55,307 bases of DNA from Halodesulfovibrio sp. (GTDB taxonomy: Bacteria > Desulfobacterota > Desulfovibrionia > Desulfovibrionales > Desulfovibrionaceae). The DNA is taken from NCBI RefSeq assembly GCF_025210605.1, contig NZ_JAOARI010000012.1, positions 1 through 55,307 on the forward strand. The letters are read 5' to 3'. The position numbers and the translations under genes are program-made. The notes below the pieces were generated by a model. That model was given only the letters and a program-made list of their open reading frames with translations. It was not told where the DNA came from and made no database searches. Positions 24,506 to 33,107 of the stretch are shown one piece after another (the first letter of the stretch is position 1; the number at the start of each line of letters is the position of its first letter).

Positions 24506-24886
24506 CTAAGCTTCTGCTTTCCAGTGACCGTGGAGGTTGCAGTACTCGCGTGCTGTAACCTTTTCTGCTTCAACACAGAATTCTGCTTCTGGAGCATCGC
24601 CCGGGTTGAGGAATTTCGTGTAACTTACGCCGTCAGCAACAAGTTCAATCCACTGAATCCAGTGTTTGTCAACCATAGGATGAGGTACTTCGCCAACTTT
24701 TACGAGGTAGCCGTTCGCAGTTTTTTCAATAACAGGAATGTGCTTTTCGCGTGCTGCATCAACAGTACCTTCAACCTGAAGAACCATGTCTTCACCACAG
24801 CAAACTAAAGATGGGCCGCCACCTACGAGAATTTCAGCCATATTTCCGCAGTGCTCACATTTGTAAACTTCGAGACGATTTGGCAT
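24506..24886 (-). CDS. dfx: Desulfoferrodoxin (superoxide reductase)
   Basis: Reduces superoxide to hydrogen peroxide without making O2. The 126-residue, two-centre type is present. Centre I (desulforedoxin-like) has C10, C13, C29 and C30. Centre II has H49, H69, H75, C116 and H119, with E47 and K48 beside it; all positions equal those of the D. vulgaris protein (also called rbo). The start at 24886 follows AGGAGG (24893-24898); an N-terminal extension to 24943 is not supported. It is the first gene of dfx-rub. A 7-1-7 palindrome resembling a PerR/Fur box lies about 190 bp upstream. Confidence 0.97.
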   Translation of the reverse strand: MPNRLEVYKCEHCGNMAEILVGGGPSLVCCGEDMVLQVEGTVDAAREKHIPVIEKTANGYLVKVGEVPHPMVDKHWIQWIELVADGVSYTKFLNPGDAPEAEFCVEAEKVTAREYCNLHGHWKAEA

Positions 24887-25379
24887 CGGGAGCCTCCTGA
24901 TCGACATTGTAATATTTGTATTCGGGGTAAAATCGTTTTCCAATTGCCAGAAAATTTTATAGCAGCGTCACTATACACATAAAGTCATATCAGTTCAACG
25001 CGTTGAGCAGGTATATACGTGTTCCTGCTTGCCGTTGAAAAAAGATATACGCAGTTGTTATGGAATAATCAAGCTAATAATAATTATTCTTAATAAGAAA
25101 GTATGAATTTTAGCTTTTTGCATTAGATTTTATACTAGCTGTAGCAGCATTTTCTAAACAAATAAACAACAAAAGCAGATGGATATACCACCTGCTTTTG
25201 TTGTTTAACAATGTATCAAACTTGGTTCTAAAAATATGTAGAGTCGCAGTTCTGAACAGAGATACTACAAGAGAATGATGACTGAGTACTTGCGACCAGA
25301 TTTCATTTCAACATATCACAACACCATAAGTAGGGTGGTGCTATGTGATACGGCAGAGTTGATAACCAAGTTACATGTT
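24887..25379. other. Region between dfx and mltG
   Basis: Reading toward dfx it holds the mltG terminator (25160-25208), a 7-1-7 palindrome TAATAAT-A-ATTATTC (25075-25089) and a two-tier hairpin (TTCAACG 24994-25000 with CGTTGAA 25033-25039; AGCAGG with CCTGCT inside). A TATCACA/TGTGATA pair (25314-25350) lies just past the mltG stop. No gene is visible. Confidence 0.4.
25160..25208 (-). terminator. Terminator downstream of mltG
   Basis: AACAACAAAAGCAG pairs with CTGCTTTTGTTGTT; the minus strand continues TATTTGTTTAG. It would end the mltG transcript about 170 bp past its stop. Confidence 0.65.
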
Positions 25380-26408
25380 TTATTTTTTACGGTTGAGCTG
25401 ATATTTGCGAACAGCCTTGTTGTGCTCTTTCAACGTTTGACTGAACTTATGAGAGCCATCGCCTCTTGCAACAAAGAACAGGTATTTATGCTTTGCAGGG
25501 GTTACAGCGGCTTTAAGCGCTTCCAGCCCCGGAGAGCATATAGGACCGGGTGGCAATCCACGGTGCTGATATGTGTTGTACTTGTTCTTTTTGTTGCGAA
25601 TATCAGAACGGGTAATGTCCCCATTGAATTCCTTACCAATGCCGTAAATGATTGTAGGGTCAGCTTGCATCCGCATGCCCATTTCCAAGCGATTAGCATA
25701 TACGCCTGCAACCATATCACGCTCTTTAGGAACGGCGGTTTCTTTTTCCACCAAGGTGGCTAGAATAAGAATATTCCGCAGTTTCTCAGGAGTTGGTCTG
25801 TGCTCGCCCCACAGTAATGATGTTTTCTGCCAGAATGTCAGTACAAGCATGTCCGCAACTTTTTTTGCAGATGCCATATTCATTTCCCGTGGCTTGTTGA
25901 GCCTATATGTTTCTGGAAACAAAAAGCCCTCAGCGTTTGAAAAAGGAATATTGTGCTTTTGCAAAAATGCGGTGTCATGAATGACTTTGGTAAAGTCTTC
26001 TGCCTTGGCAAAGCCTTGTTGCTCTACAATCTCAGCAACCTGCCACCACGGAAGTCCTTCTTGAAAAGACAGCGTGTACAGAACACCCTTACCGGTTACC
26101 AGTTCTTTAAGCAGGCGAGCTGGAGACCAGTGGGTATCCAACAGATATTCACCGGCTTTTAAATGAGGCTGCTGTTTACGCATCCGCACCAGCATTCTAA
26201 ATGCGTATGGATGTGTCACAGCCCCTTGGCGTGCCATGTCATCGATTACCTGATTAAAAGATGCACCATCAGGAACGACAAATTGAATCTTACGTGATTC
26301 CTTTTGCATAGGTGAATTGATGTACGTTTCAAACGCAAACCAGACTCCACCGGCTGCAAGCAGGAGTATCATGAGTAAGATGCTACATATTTTTGAAATT
26401 TTCCCCAT
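25380..26408 (-). CDS. mltG: Endolytic murein transglycosylase
   Basis: Cuts nascent glycan strands at the inner membrane and sets their length. The 342-residue protein has one N-terminal transmembrane helix (about 8-28), a LysM-like segment and a YceG domain with the catalytic glutamate in LATLVEKETAVPKER. The conserved MRMQADPTIIYG and YNTYQHRGLPPGPICSPG segments are present. It starts 9 bp after ruvX, the usual deltaproteobacterial neighbour order, so the two are co-transcribed. Confidence 0.95.
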   Translation of the reverse strand: MGKISKICSILLMILLLAAGGVWFAFETYINSPMQKESRKIQFVVPDGASFNQVIDDMARQGAVTHPYAFRMLVRMRKQQPHLKAGEYLLDTHWSPARLLKELVTGKGVLYTLSFQEGLPWWQVAEIVEQQGFAKAEDFTKVIHDTAFLQKHNIPFSNAEGFLFPETYRLNKPREMNMASAKKVADMLVLTFWQKTSLLWGEHRPTPEKLRNILILATLVEKETAVPKERDMVAGVYANRLEMGMRMQADPTIIYGIGKEFNGDITRSDIRNKKNKYNTYQHRGLPPGPICSPGLEALKAAVTPAKHKYLFFVARGDGSHKFSQTLKEHNKAVRKYQLNRKK

Positions 26409-26417
26409 AATTATTCA

Positions 26418-26849
26418 CTAATCGTATAATTGTCTGTGTTCATCTGCCAAGTGCAGAAACGACTCTAGAATACGTACTGCTGCCTGTTGATCGACCACTT
26501 TGTCAATCTCATGTCCCTTCAGTCCAGCGTCACGTAATTCTAGTTCTGCCTCAAACGAGCTTAGTGCTTCTTCTACAACAAAAATCGGCAAATCGCACCG
26601 TCTGCGTAACCGCGCAAGAAAATTACGCACCTGACGGGACATCAGCGTCTCTTCACCAGCAAGCGATTTAGGCAGCCCCACAACAATGGCTATAGGCTCT
26701 TCCTGCTCGATGAATTCCAGCAGTTCTGCAAAAAATTTGTCACGAGTTTTCATTAGAAGTGTCTTACGCGGGAATGCCATATTTCCGCCGGTGTCACTGG
26801 CTGCAAGCCCTGTCCGCTTCGTTCCGTAGTCTATCGCAATGTATTTCAT
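26418..26849 (-). CDS. ruvX: YqgF/RuvX-family nuclease
   Basis: A 143-residue RNase H-fold protein. Family members process the 5' end of pre-16S rRNA and resemble Holliday-junction resolvases. The motifs [13 protein letters not shown] (catalytic Asp), [23 protein letters not shown] and [14 protein letters not shown] are all present. It forms an operon with mltG. A hairpin without T-run lies between it and the FAD/Fe-S gene upstream. Confidence 0.93.
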   Translation of the reverse strand: MKYIAIDYGTKRTGLAASDTGGNMAFPRKTLLMKTRDKFFAELLEFIEQEEPIAIVVGLPKSLAGEETLMSRQVRNFLARLRRRCDLPIFVVEEALSSFEAELELRDAGLKGHEIDKVVDQQAAVRILESFLHLADEHRQLYD

Positions 26850-26878
26850 CTCAGTATTCTTCTGCCCGTAGCACGCAA

Positions 26879-26908
26879 GACTCCCCTCCTGTAGTCGGGA
26901 GGGGAGTC
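26879..26908 (-). terminator. Hairpin between the FAD/Fe-S gene and ruvX
   Basis: GACTCCCCTCC pairs with GGAGGGGAGTC (7-nt loop). No T-run follows on the minus strand, so it may slow but not stop transcription into ruvX. Confidence 0.45.
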
Positions 26909-26915
26909 AAAGGTA

Positions 26916-29900
26916 TTAAAGGCTTGTCGTATCGACTATGCGTTTTGAATCTTCGGTGGTCGATTCCGTCGCGATACGTTTTATATGTTTTTTCCAGTCG
27001 TCCCCGTAGAGACACTGTGCAATATATTCCACAGTGTGCAGCACTGGGCGTTTTTCGTGCAGGTTCAGGAAGATTCGGGAAATACCGACTTTACATGAAG
27101 GACACCCGACAACAACCGGAGCATCATTCGGCATAGTCGGAAGTACTTGGACTAACCCTGCTTCTTTCTTTGCACGTAGCTTATTGTAAATATCAGGGCT
27201 GGTAAGAGCACCCATACCCGATTCACCACAGCAGCCGGGGTGCAATGTAACATTCGCACCGCTCAATTCGCTCAATGCTTTTGCATAGACGCCAGCGGCT
27301 TTGTTTTTATGTACTCCCGTCCATTCTGCGTGGCAGGATGGGTGGTACAAGACTGACAGCCCTTTGGCAGCTTCTTTCAGCGCATCTTTGCCCATACGTT
27401 CAATAAGGAACTGTACTGTGTCCTTATGCTCGAGCGTAAGGTTAAGCGATTCGGCAAGTTCATATGACTCAAGCCCTTCGCGGCAGGAGCCACACGCTGT
27501 AATTGAGTGCGTAATTCTCAGTCCGGCGCGGGTTGCATCGGCGAGGAACGCTTTTATTTCTTCAATGTTAGCAGCACGGTTTTTCTTGTATTCTTCATCC
27601 TTACCAGCTGCAAGCAGCGGGTATCCGCAGCACATGTGCCGTGGTGGAAGAATAACAGCCACACCGGACTTGAGCATCAGCATAAGTGATGCAAGACCGA
27701 TATTTCTGTAGAACAAGGAGCCACCGCACCCCGGGAAATAAAAGACTGCTTCCAGCTCTTTTCCTTCCGGCGCATTATCAGGAACAAAAATAGCGCCTTT
27801 ATCCAGCCGGATTGCTTCACTGAGGCTGCGGTAGCCGACTTCCGGTCCTAAACCGGAGAAGAGCGGGCTATGGATGCCGGAACGCCATGAAGACGGAACA
27901 ACCTTCAGCATTTTGTTTTGCAGACGCTGTCCCATAGAAGCCATTTTTGCGGCACGCGGTACGCGGGTAGCAACATCGCCCACAAGGTAATCAAGCACCT
28001 TGGATTTAATCGGGTGACCACCTGCGCCTTCATCCTCTACGAATGCGCGTAATTCAAGTGCAACCTTGGAGGAATCAATTTTAACAGGGCAGACAGCCTT
28101 ACACTTGCCACAGCCTGTGCAATGCTCCATAAGCTTACGCAGCTGCGCCATAAGGTTGTCGTCCGGCTTCCCTTTGTTCACCTGAGAATAGTATACTGCT
28201 TCAAGCAGCGCACCGAGACTCAGGTTTTTATTGCGCGGATGATACAGCAGATCGCCCTGCGGGTAGAACATTGGGCAAACCTGTTTACATTTGCCGCAAC
28301 GGGTACAGACCTGAACGTTAGTGAGCAGGTTAATCAGGCGTTCTTTTTCCGGCAGACCGGATGCCTGAATATCGCGGATAAGGCGGTTAAACGAGAACGT
28401 AAACGGCTTAACCGGAGTATCACGCTGTGTAAGCTTTGCAGGGTTCATAATGGAAAGCGGGTCAACTCTGCGTTTGAACAGAGTTAACTCATCCATTTTT
28501 TCTGCGCCAAGAAACTTGATCTTTGTGATGCCGATACCGTGCTCGCCAGTCACCTCACCATTCATTTCCTGTGCTTTTGCCATAACCTCTTCTGCCACTT
28601 CTTCTGCATGGTGCAGCATGACAGGGTTGTTGGAATCTACAGGAATGTTGACGTGACAGTTACCGTCACCGGCATGCATATGGTTTGCAACAATAATGCG
28701 GGTTGCAAGCATATCTGCCACAATCTTTTTTAAATTGCGACGCTGCGCCGGATAGCGCTCTTCAGCTTTTTCAAAATATGCCAGAGCGTGTTCAAGCATT
28801 TCCTGATCGGAAAGCTCTGCAATCGGCACATCACCTTTGGCAACCTTGGATGCAAATGTAAATGCGCGGTTCAGCTCTTTATCTTCAAGTGGCATGCCTC
28901 GCAGGCGACCACTTTCACCAAGCGCAGAACGGAATGCTCTACCCATGCAACGCTGGTTCAGATGTTCGATAAAGTCTGAAAATTCAGGAATGACATCGAT
29001 TGGAATAACGATATCTTCGTTAATTTTAAAACCGGAAGTACGGCGCGCAATAGCGGAAAGCTTATGTCTGTCTTCCCAGAAAAGCTCTGCTTCTGCTGCA
29101 TCCTTGGCAACAAATACGTCAACGCCTTCATACGGAGTGCAAATGTCAACGACATCCTGCACACTTGCATCAAGTGCAGCTGTGTCATTTGAGTTCAACT
29201 CGACAATTAACACAGAAATCGGACGTTCATCGTACTTTTTAGATTTTGTACGGTATTCGATTGCCTCAACGTATTTGACGCCGAACTCTTCCAATGCCGA
29301 GATTTTTACAAGATCGCCCTGTTTGCGGATTGTGTCACGCAGACCGACAATGTCTTTAATCACGAGCATAGCGTTGTGCATGGAACGTCCGAAGAATTCC
29401 AGAACAAGCACACGGTCATGCTTTTGCTTAGGGTAACAGATGAAGGTTGCCTCAGTGATGATGCCATCAGTGCCTTCTTTCTGTACCCCCGGTAAGCCGC
29501 CGAGGAACTTGTTTGTAACGTCTTTGCCAAGACCTGTTTTACGGATCTGATCTCCACGCAGTGATATGACTGTGCGGACACCACCGGACACGTCTTTAAC
29601 TTCAAACACCGCGGTTTCATCTTCCATAATTTTATGGCGTGGATGATTTATGCGCTCAACAGTGATGATTTCGCCGGTAGGCGTAACCATGGTGTAATGA
29701 AGAATGTTGTCGAGGGTGGTTCCGTATTCAAAGGCAAAAGGACCGCCGGAGTTTTCCGACACGTTCCCGCCGATGGTGGAAGCCGTTTTAGAAGCTGGAT
29801 CAACAGTGAATAACATCCCTGCATTATCTGCTGCCTTGATGGCATCAAATGTAATAACGCCCGCTTCTGCGGTGAGAGTCATTTCGCTATTGTCGATGGA

Positions 29901-30488
29901 TTTGATAGCGCTCAGCTTTTGCAAACTCATAACGACTGTGCGTTTACGTGCCGGAATAGCGCCACCGGTACAGCCGGAAGCTCCGCCACGCGGAATGAGT
30001 GCAAATTTCATTTCGTTCGCAAGGCGAACAATAGCGCTTACCTGCTCTGTTGCAGAAGGTGCAACAACAAGTAATGGAAGCTCCATACGCAAGTCAGTTG
30101 CGTCTGTAGAACACTCCACTAATGATGCAGGGCGCAGATCAATGTTGTTTTTTGGAATAATCTGTCCAAGTCTGCGAACCAGTTCGCTCCGGAAAGCCAT
30201 GTCTGCCTCGTAGGCACTCCAGAACATGGTTATACCTTCACTCAACGTATTCGCGTAGTGATGTGCAAGCGCCGGTTCTGCCCTGTCAAAACGCTCGGTT
30301 ACACTTGTGCGAACAGTCTCTGAATCGATAAATGGATTGTAGCGGACGAGGAAGAGTTCTTCAGCAAGCGCAATGGCAAGCTCCCGAACAGCCTCCGGCC
30401 AATCTTCAAATTCATCAAGATCAATCCGCAACACCCTATGGACAAGAAACTCGGAACCTATTGAAATATGTGGGCCTTTGTGCGGCAT
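26916..30488 (-). CDS. FAD-binding and Fe-S-binding oxidoreductase (D-lactate dehydrogenase-like), 1190 aa
   Basis: A cytoplasmic fusion of a GlcD-type flavoprotein with an Fe-S/CCG subunit, proposed to oxidise D-lactate or a related 2-hydroxyacid. The FAD-binding domain (about 130-300) contains PRGGASGCTGG. The FAD-oxidase C-terminal domain (about 370-680) has HMHAGDGNCHVNIP and GEHGIG. Two [4Fe-4S] motifs lie near 726 (CTRCGKCKQVCP) and 789 (CTGCGKCKAVCP). Two CCG-type modules lie near 951 (CCGYP) and 1083 (CCGESGMG). The ATG at 30488 follows GGGAG; a TTG six bases upstream is less likely. Single proteins of this architecture are typical of Desulfovibrio lactate metabolism. The exact substrate is inferred. 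Confidence 0.88.
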   Translation of the reverse strand: MPHKGPHISIGSEFLVHRVLRIDLDEFEDWPEAVRELAIALAEELFLVRYNPFIDSETVRTSVTERFDRAEPALAHHYANTLSEGITMFWSAYEADMAFRSELVRRLGQIIPKNNIDLRPASLVECSTDATDLRMELPLLVVAPSATEQVSAIVRLANEMKFALIPRGGASGCTGGAIPARKRTVVMSLQKLSAIKSIDNSEMTLTAEAGVITFDAIKAADNAGMLFTVDPASKTASTIGGNVSENSGGPFAFEYGTTLDNILHYTMVTPTGEIITVERINHPRHKIMEDETAVFEVKDVSGGVRTVISLRGDQIRKTGLGKDVTNKFLGGLPGVQKEGTDGIITEATFICYPKQKHDRVLVLEFFGRSMHNAMLVIKDIVGLRDTIRKQGDLVKISALEEFGVKYVEAIEYRTKSKKYDERPISVLIVELNSNDTAALDASVQDVVDICTPYEGVDVFVAKDAAEAELFWEDRHKLSAIARRTSGFKINEDIVIPIDVIPEFSDFIEHLNQRCMGRAFRSALGESGRLRGMPLEDKELNRAFTFASKVAKGDVPIAELSDQEMLEHALAYFEKAEERYPAQRRNLKKIVADMLATRIIVANHMHAGDGNCHVNIPVDSNNPVMLHHAEEVAEEVMAKAQEMNGEVTGEHGIGITKIKFLGAEKMDELTLFKRRVDPLSIMNPAKLTQRDTPVKPFTFSFNRLIRDIQASGLPEKERLINLLTNVQVCTRCGKCKQVCPMFYPQGDLLYHPRNKNLSLGALLEAVYYSQVNKGKPDDNLMAQLRKLMEHCTGCGKCKAVCPVKIDSSKVALELRAFVEDEGAGGHPIKSKVLDYLVGDVATRVPRAAKMASMGQRLQNKMLKVVPSSWRSGIHSPLFSGLGPEVGYRSLSEAIRLDKGAIFVPDNAPEGKELEAVFYFPGCGGSLFYRNIGLASLMLMLKSGVAVILPPRHMCCGYPLLAAGKDEEYKKNRAANIEEIKAFLADATRAGLRITHSITACGSCREGLESYELAESLNLTLEHKDTVQFLIERMGKDALKEAAKGLSVLYHPSCHAEWTGVHKNKAAGVYAKALSELSGANVTLHPGCCGESGMGALTSPDIYNKLRAKKEAGLVQVLPTMPNDAPVVVGCPSCKVGISRIFLNLHEKRPVLHTVEYIAQCLYGDDWKKHIKRIATESTTEDSKRIVDTTSL

Positions 30489-30600
30489 GACCAATTCTCC
30501 CAGTATTTAAGAACGAAGCTGAAGAGTCTACTTTTAGTTCTTTAAGAATGCAAGAGAAGCATACCCGCTCGTTGCTGGAGAGCTTTGATCTGTAGTAGCG

Positions 30601-31638
30601 CTACTCTCCTGCACTTTTTTCAATATCTTCTTCAGCTGGTTTTGCACATTTAATCGACCGGTTGCGTGTTGGAGAGACAAGACGTTTGAAGACAAACATC
30701 TCCACATCTTTTCCGTCCAGATTTTTGATAGGAACTTCTGCACGGGCAAGAGCTTTATGTCCGCCTGCTGAACCGACATCGTTAAACTGGCAATAAGCAA
30801 AGTGCCCTAAGTCACGGTTTACTCCGTCACCACGGAAAATAATAACTGCTTTATCCCTGTACACACCTGCAACAACGACCCAGCGCATTTCATGCACACG
30901 CATTAAAAAGTCTGCAATAACGACCAGTGCGTCAGGATTTTCAACCATGCCCACAAAGGAATACCGACCGGAGCCGACTTTGTGCATTCCCGTAATGGCG
31001 CGGGAAAAATATTCCAGCCAGTCATAGTGCATTTCGCTTCGGGCAATGCGGGAAAGCAAAGGATGGTTGGCAAATTTACTCAGGTATTTGAAAGCTCTGA
31101 TATCCACTTCATTAAAATTACGTTCGAAGTCATTGGTATCAGTTTTGATTCCGTACATAAGCGCCGTTGCCAGCATTTTCCCCGGACGTATTTTCATCTG
31201 GTATAAATATTCAGTAAGAATCGTGCTGTTCGACCCATACCCCGGCAAAATTTCGCTGAATTCTGCCGTCACAGGAAATTCATCATTAATCGGGTGGTGA
31301 TCGATAACAACAGAGTAGTCCAGCTCGCTGAATAACGGATGATGGTGAGGCTGGGAATCGACAATGGCGAACTTGTCATACTGTGCGGAAACCTGCGGCG
31401 TCAGTTTAACCATCGGAATGCGCAACAGACGTATCATCGCAAGGTTGTCAGGACGGGTAACCTCATTGACGCTTGCAATGCCTACATCTGCCACTCTGTG
31501 GCTCATTATTCGTTTCAGTGCCAGCGCAGAGCCAAGGGCGTCAGGATCAGCATTAATTGTAATCAGCCATCGCTCATTGCGTGAAAAAATTTCGGACAGC
31601 TGTTCTATCTGTGGTTTTACATTGCGAAAATATGACAT
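30601..31638 (-). CDS. DHH/DHHA1 phosphoesterase (NrnA-like)
   Basis: A 345-residue putative oligoribonuclease or cyclic-dinucleotide/pAp phosphatase. NADPDALGSALAL provides the first metal motif, IVDSQPHHHP a second, VIDHHP the DHH motif, and GSAGGHKALARAEVP the DHHA1 substrate-binding glycine motif. The layout matches bacterial NrnA-like proteins but the substrate is not fixed by sequence. It starts one base after the cobU stop, so it is translationally coupled within the same operon. It is followed by a 112-bp gap before the FAD/Fe-S gene. Confidence 0.88.
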   Translation of the reverse strand: MSYFRNVKPQIEQLSEIFSRNERWLITINADPDALGSALALKRIMSHRVADVGIASVNEVTRPDNLAMIRLLRIPMVKLTPQVSAQYDKFAIVDSQPHHHPLFSELDYSVVIDHHPINDEFPVTAEFSEILPGYGSNSTILTEYLYQMKIRPGKMLATALMYGIKTDTNDFERNFNEVDIRAFKYLSKFANHPLLSRIARSEMHYDWLEYFSRAITGMHKVGSGRYSFVGMVENPDALVVIADFLMRVHEMRWVVVAGVYRDKAVIIFRGDGVNRDLGHFAYCQFNDVGSAGGHKALARAEVPIKNLDGKDVEMFVFKRLVSPTRNRSIKCAKPAEEDIEKSAGE

Positions 31639-31639
31639 A

Positions 31640-32146
31640 CTACGCCTTTTTTACGTATAGCGGGAGTCCCGCAACCATGAGGCAAACCTCATCGCTTACA
31701 GCTGCTACAGCTTGATTAAGCGCCCCTAGTCTTCGAATGAATTGCCGAACCTGAGAACTTGCCGCAATAGGTCCCAATCCTGCTTCACATGAAACAATGG
31801 TAAGCTGACATTCAGCAGGGACTAATGAAAGGCTGTGTAATAATGCCTGCTGCGACTGCTGCCATTGCCCGTGACATGCGAATACCCAAAAATCCAAACT
31901 GTCGATAAGAATTGACCTATATTCCAGTATGGCTTTTTCCAGCAATTGGGGCAATGCAATTCCTGTTTCTTTAACAGGTAGTTCAGGAATGCGCGCTAAA
32001 CGATGATCGAGAATCTGTTGTCCAAAAGCAAAATCTTGTGCATGACCGGTTGCAAGCAGCACGGATGGTTCGTCACCATTGTATAGTTGCTGCAATCCAA
32101 AGTCAGATTTGCCGGACTTGTCTCCCCCAAGAATAAGTCGAATCAT
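31640..32146 (-). CDS. cobU: CobU-like adenosylcobinamide kinase/guanylyltransferase
   Basis: Phosphorylates adenosylcobinamide and transfers GMP to it in late cobamide assembly. The 168-residue protein has the P-loop GGDKSGKSDFG (normally G-G-x-R-S-G-K-S; here Lys replaces Arg). The late segment EAGLGPIAASSQVRQFIRRLG...LNQAVA and the final MVAGLPL match the family. The region around LDFWVF is divergent. The start at 32146 follows AAGGAAG and lies inside the end of the upstream operon: one base separates it from cbiR. This placement supports use of cobinamide released or salvaged by CbiR. Confidence 0.88.
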   Translation of the reverse strand: MIRLILGGDKSGKSDFGLQQLYNGDEPSVLLATGHAQDFAFGQQILDHRLARIPELPVKETGIALPQLLEKAILEYRSILIDSLDFWVFACHGQWQQSQQALLHSLSLVPAECQLTIVSCEAGLGPIAASSQVRQFIRRLGALNQAVAAVSDEVCLMVAGLPLYVKKA

Positions 32147-32147
32147 C

Positions 32148-33095
32148 CTATCTTCCTTCAAACGAAAACAATTCGTTAACAACTGGGAAAGAGGATTCAA
32201 TTTCTTTCCAGTTGAACAGCTCATAGACTAATACGCAGTCTTGCCTGACATGCTGTAGTACTTTGCGGGCTACATGCTTTCCGGCGGCATCTAGATGCAC
32301 CAGACTGGCATGTTTACTGCGCCCTTTAGCTGTTGTGACGTCCGCAGGAGCATTCAAATGCAACATGCGAAGTCGGTTAAAAATATCTGCACGATCAAGT
32401 AGTGCATCATGCCCGTATGCAATGATATGCCCTATGTCAATGCATACTCCCAGCTCCAAGGAGGTAATAACAGGAGCTAAATGAATAAGATCTGCACCTT
32501 CAACGTTTTCAAGAAGCAAGTCTTTGCAGTCAAAGCCATGCTTGCTCCATGCCCGTGCTACAAGGCGTAGCGCCTGTTGTGCGTGTTCAACAGAAAGAGC
32601 ATTTTTCCCCGAAGTTACTGGTGGGTGCAAGACTGCTCGCTGAACTCCCAAAAAGCGAACTTTTTGCATCAGCGCCACAATAGTTTCTGCGACAGCTTCT
32701 GGATTGTCCCATGTTAAATCTAACGGTAAATGGACATGATATGATAAATCAAGTTGTGCCAGATCACGCGGCAAATCTTCTTCACCATAAGCGAGGCAGG
32801 ATTCTGATTCAAAAAATAAGAGCGCAACTTCGTCCACCTTCCCCTCAAGAAAGACGCAGTTTTCATATACGGAACCTGCCATCACCCACGAGGGTGCAGC
32901 AACAGTCGGCTTTTTACGCTCTTGTTCAGTATTTTTTTTCATCGATGAACAAGAAGATGGTGATTTTTTCTTTCCCCCACAAGGTGGACATATCTTGCGG
33001 GCAGGATAATCTTCTGGCGTTGCCAACAGTATTTCAGTGGTATTATCAGTCTTTTCAGATGGTGTACTATTGGCGTTGCCCATGAGTTTTTTCAT
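32148..33095 (-). CDS. cbiR: Probable cobamide-remodelling phosphodiesterase (CbiR-like TIM barrel)
   Basis: A 315-residue member of the AP-endonuclease-2/xylose-isomerase-like TIM-barrel superfamily. Metal-site motifs are visible: AVLHPPVTSG, LLLENVEGADL, GVCIDIGHIIAYG and MLHLNAP. CbiR enzymes of this superfamily open the nucleotide loop of cobamides so the ring can be rebuilt with another lower ligand. The direct link to cobU (1-bp gap) is the main reason for choosing CbiR over a sugar isomerase. The N-terminal 65 residues are low-complexity, with CPPCGG and SSCSS, and are absent from the typical fold. No ribosome-binding site is obvious; start at 33095 or 33083. Confidence 0.72.
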   Translation of the reverse strand: MKKLMGNANSTPSEKTDNTTEILLATPEDYPARKICPPCGGKKKSPSSCSSMKKNTEQERKKPTVAAPSWVMAGSVYENCVFLEGKVDEVALLFFESESCLAYGEEDLPRDLAQLDLSYHVHLPLDLTWDNPEAVAETIVALMQKVRFLGVQRAVLHPPVTSGKNALSVEHAQQALRLVARAWSKHGFDCKDLLLENVEGADLIHLAPVITSLELGVCIDIGHIIAYGHDALLDRADIFNRLRMLHLNAPADVTTAKGRSKHASLVHLDAAGKHVARKVLQHVRQDCVLVYELFNWKEIESSFPVVNELFSFEGR

Positions 33096-33107
33096 AAAAT
33101 ATGTCTG

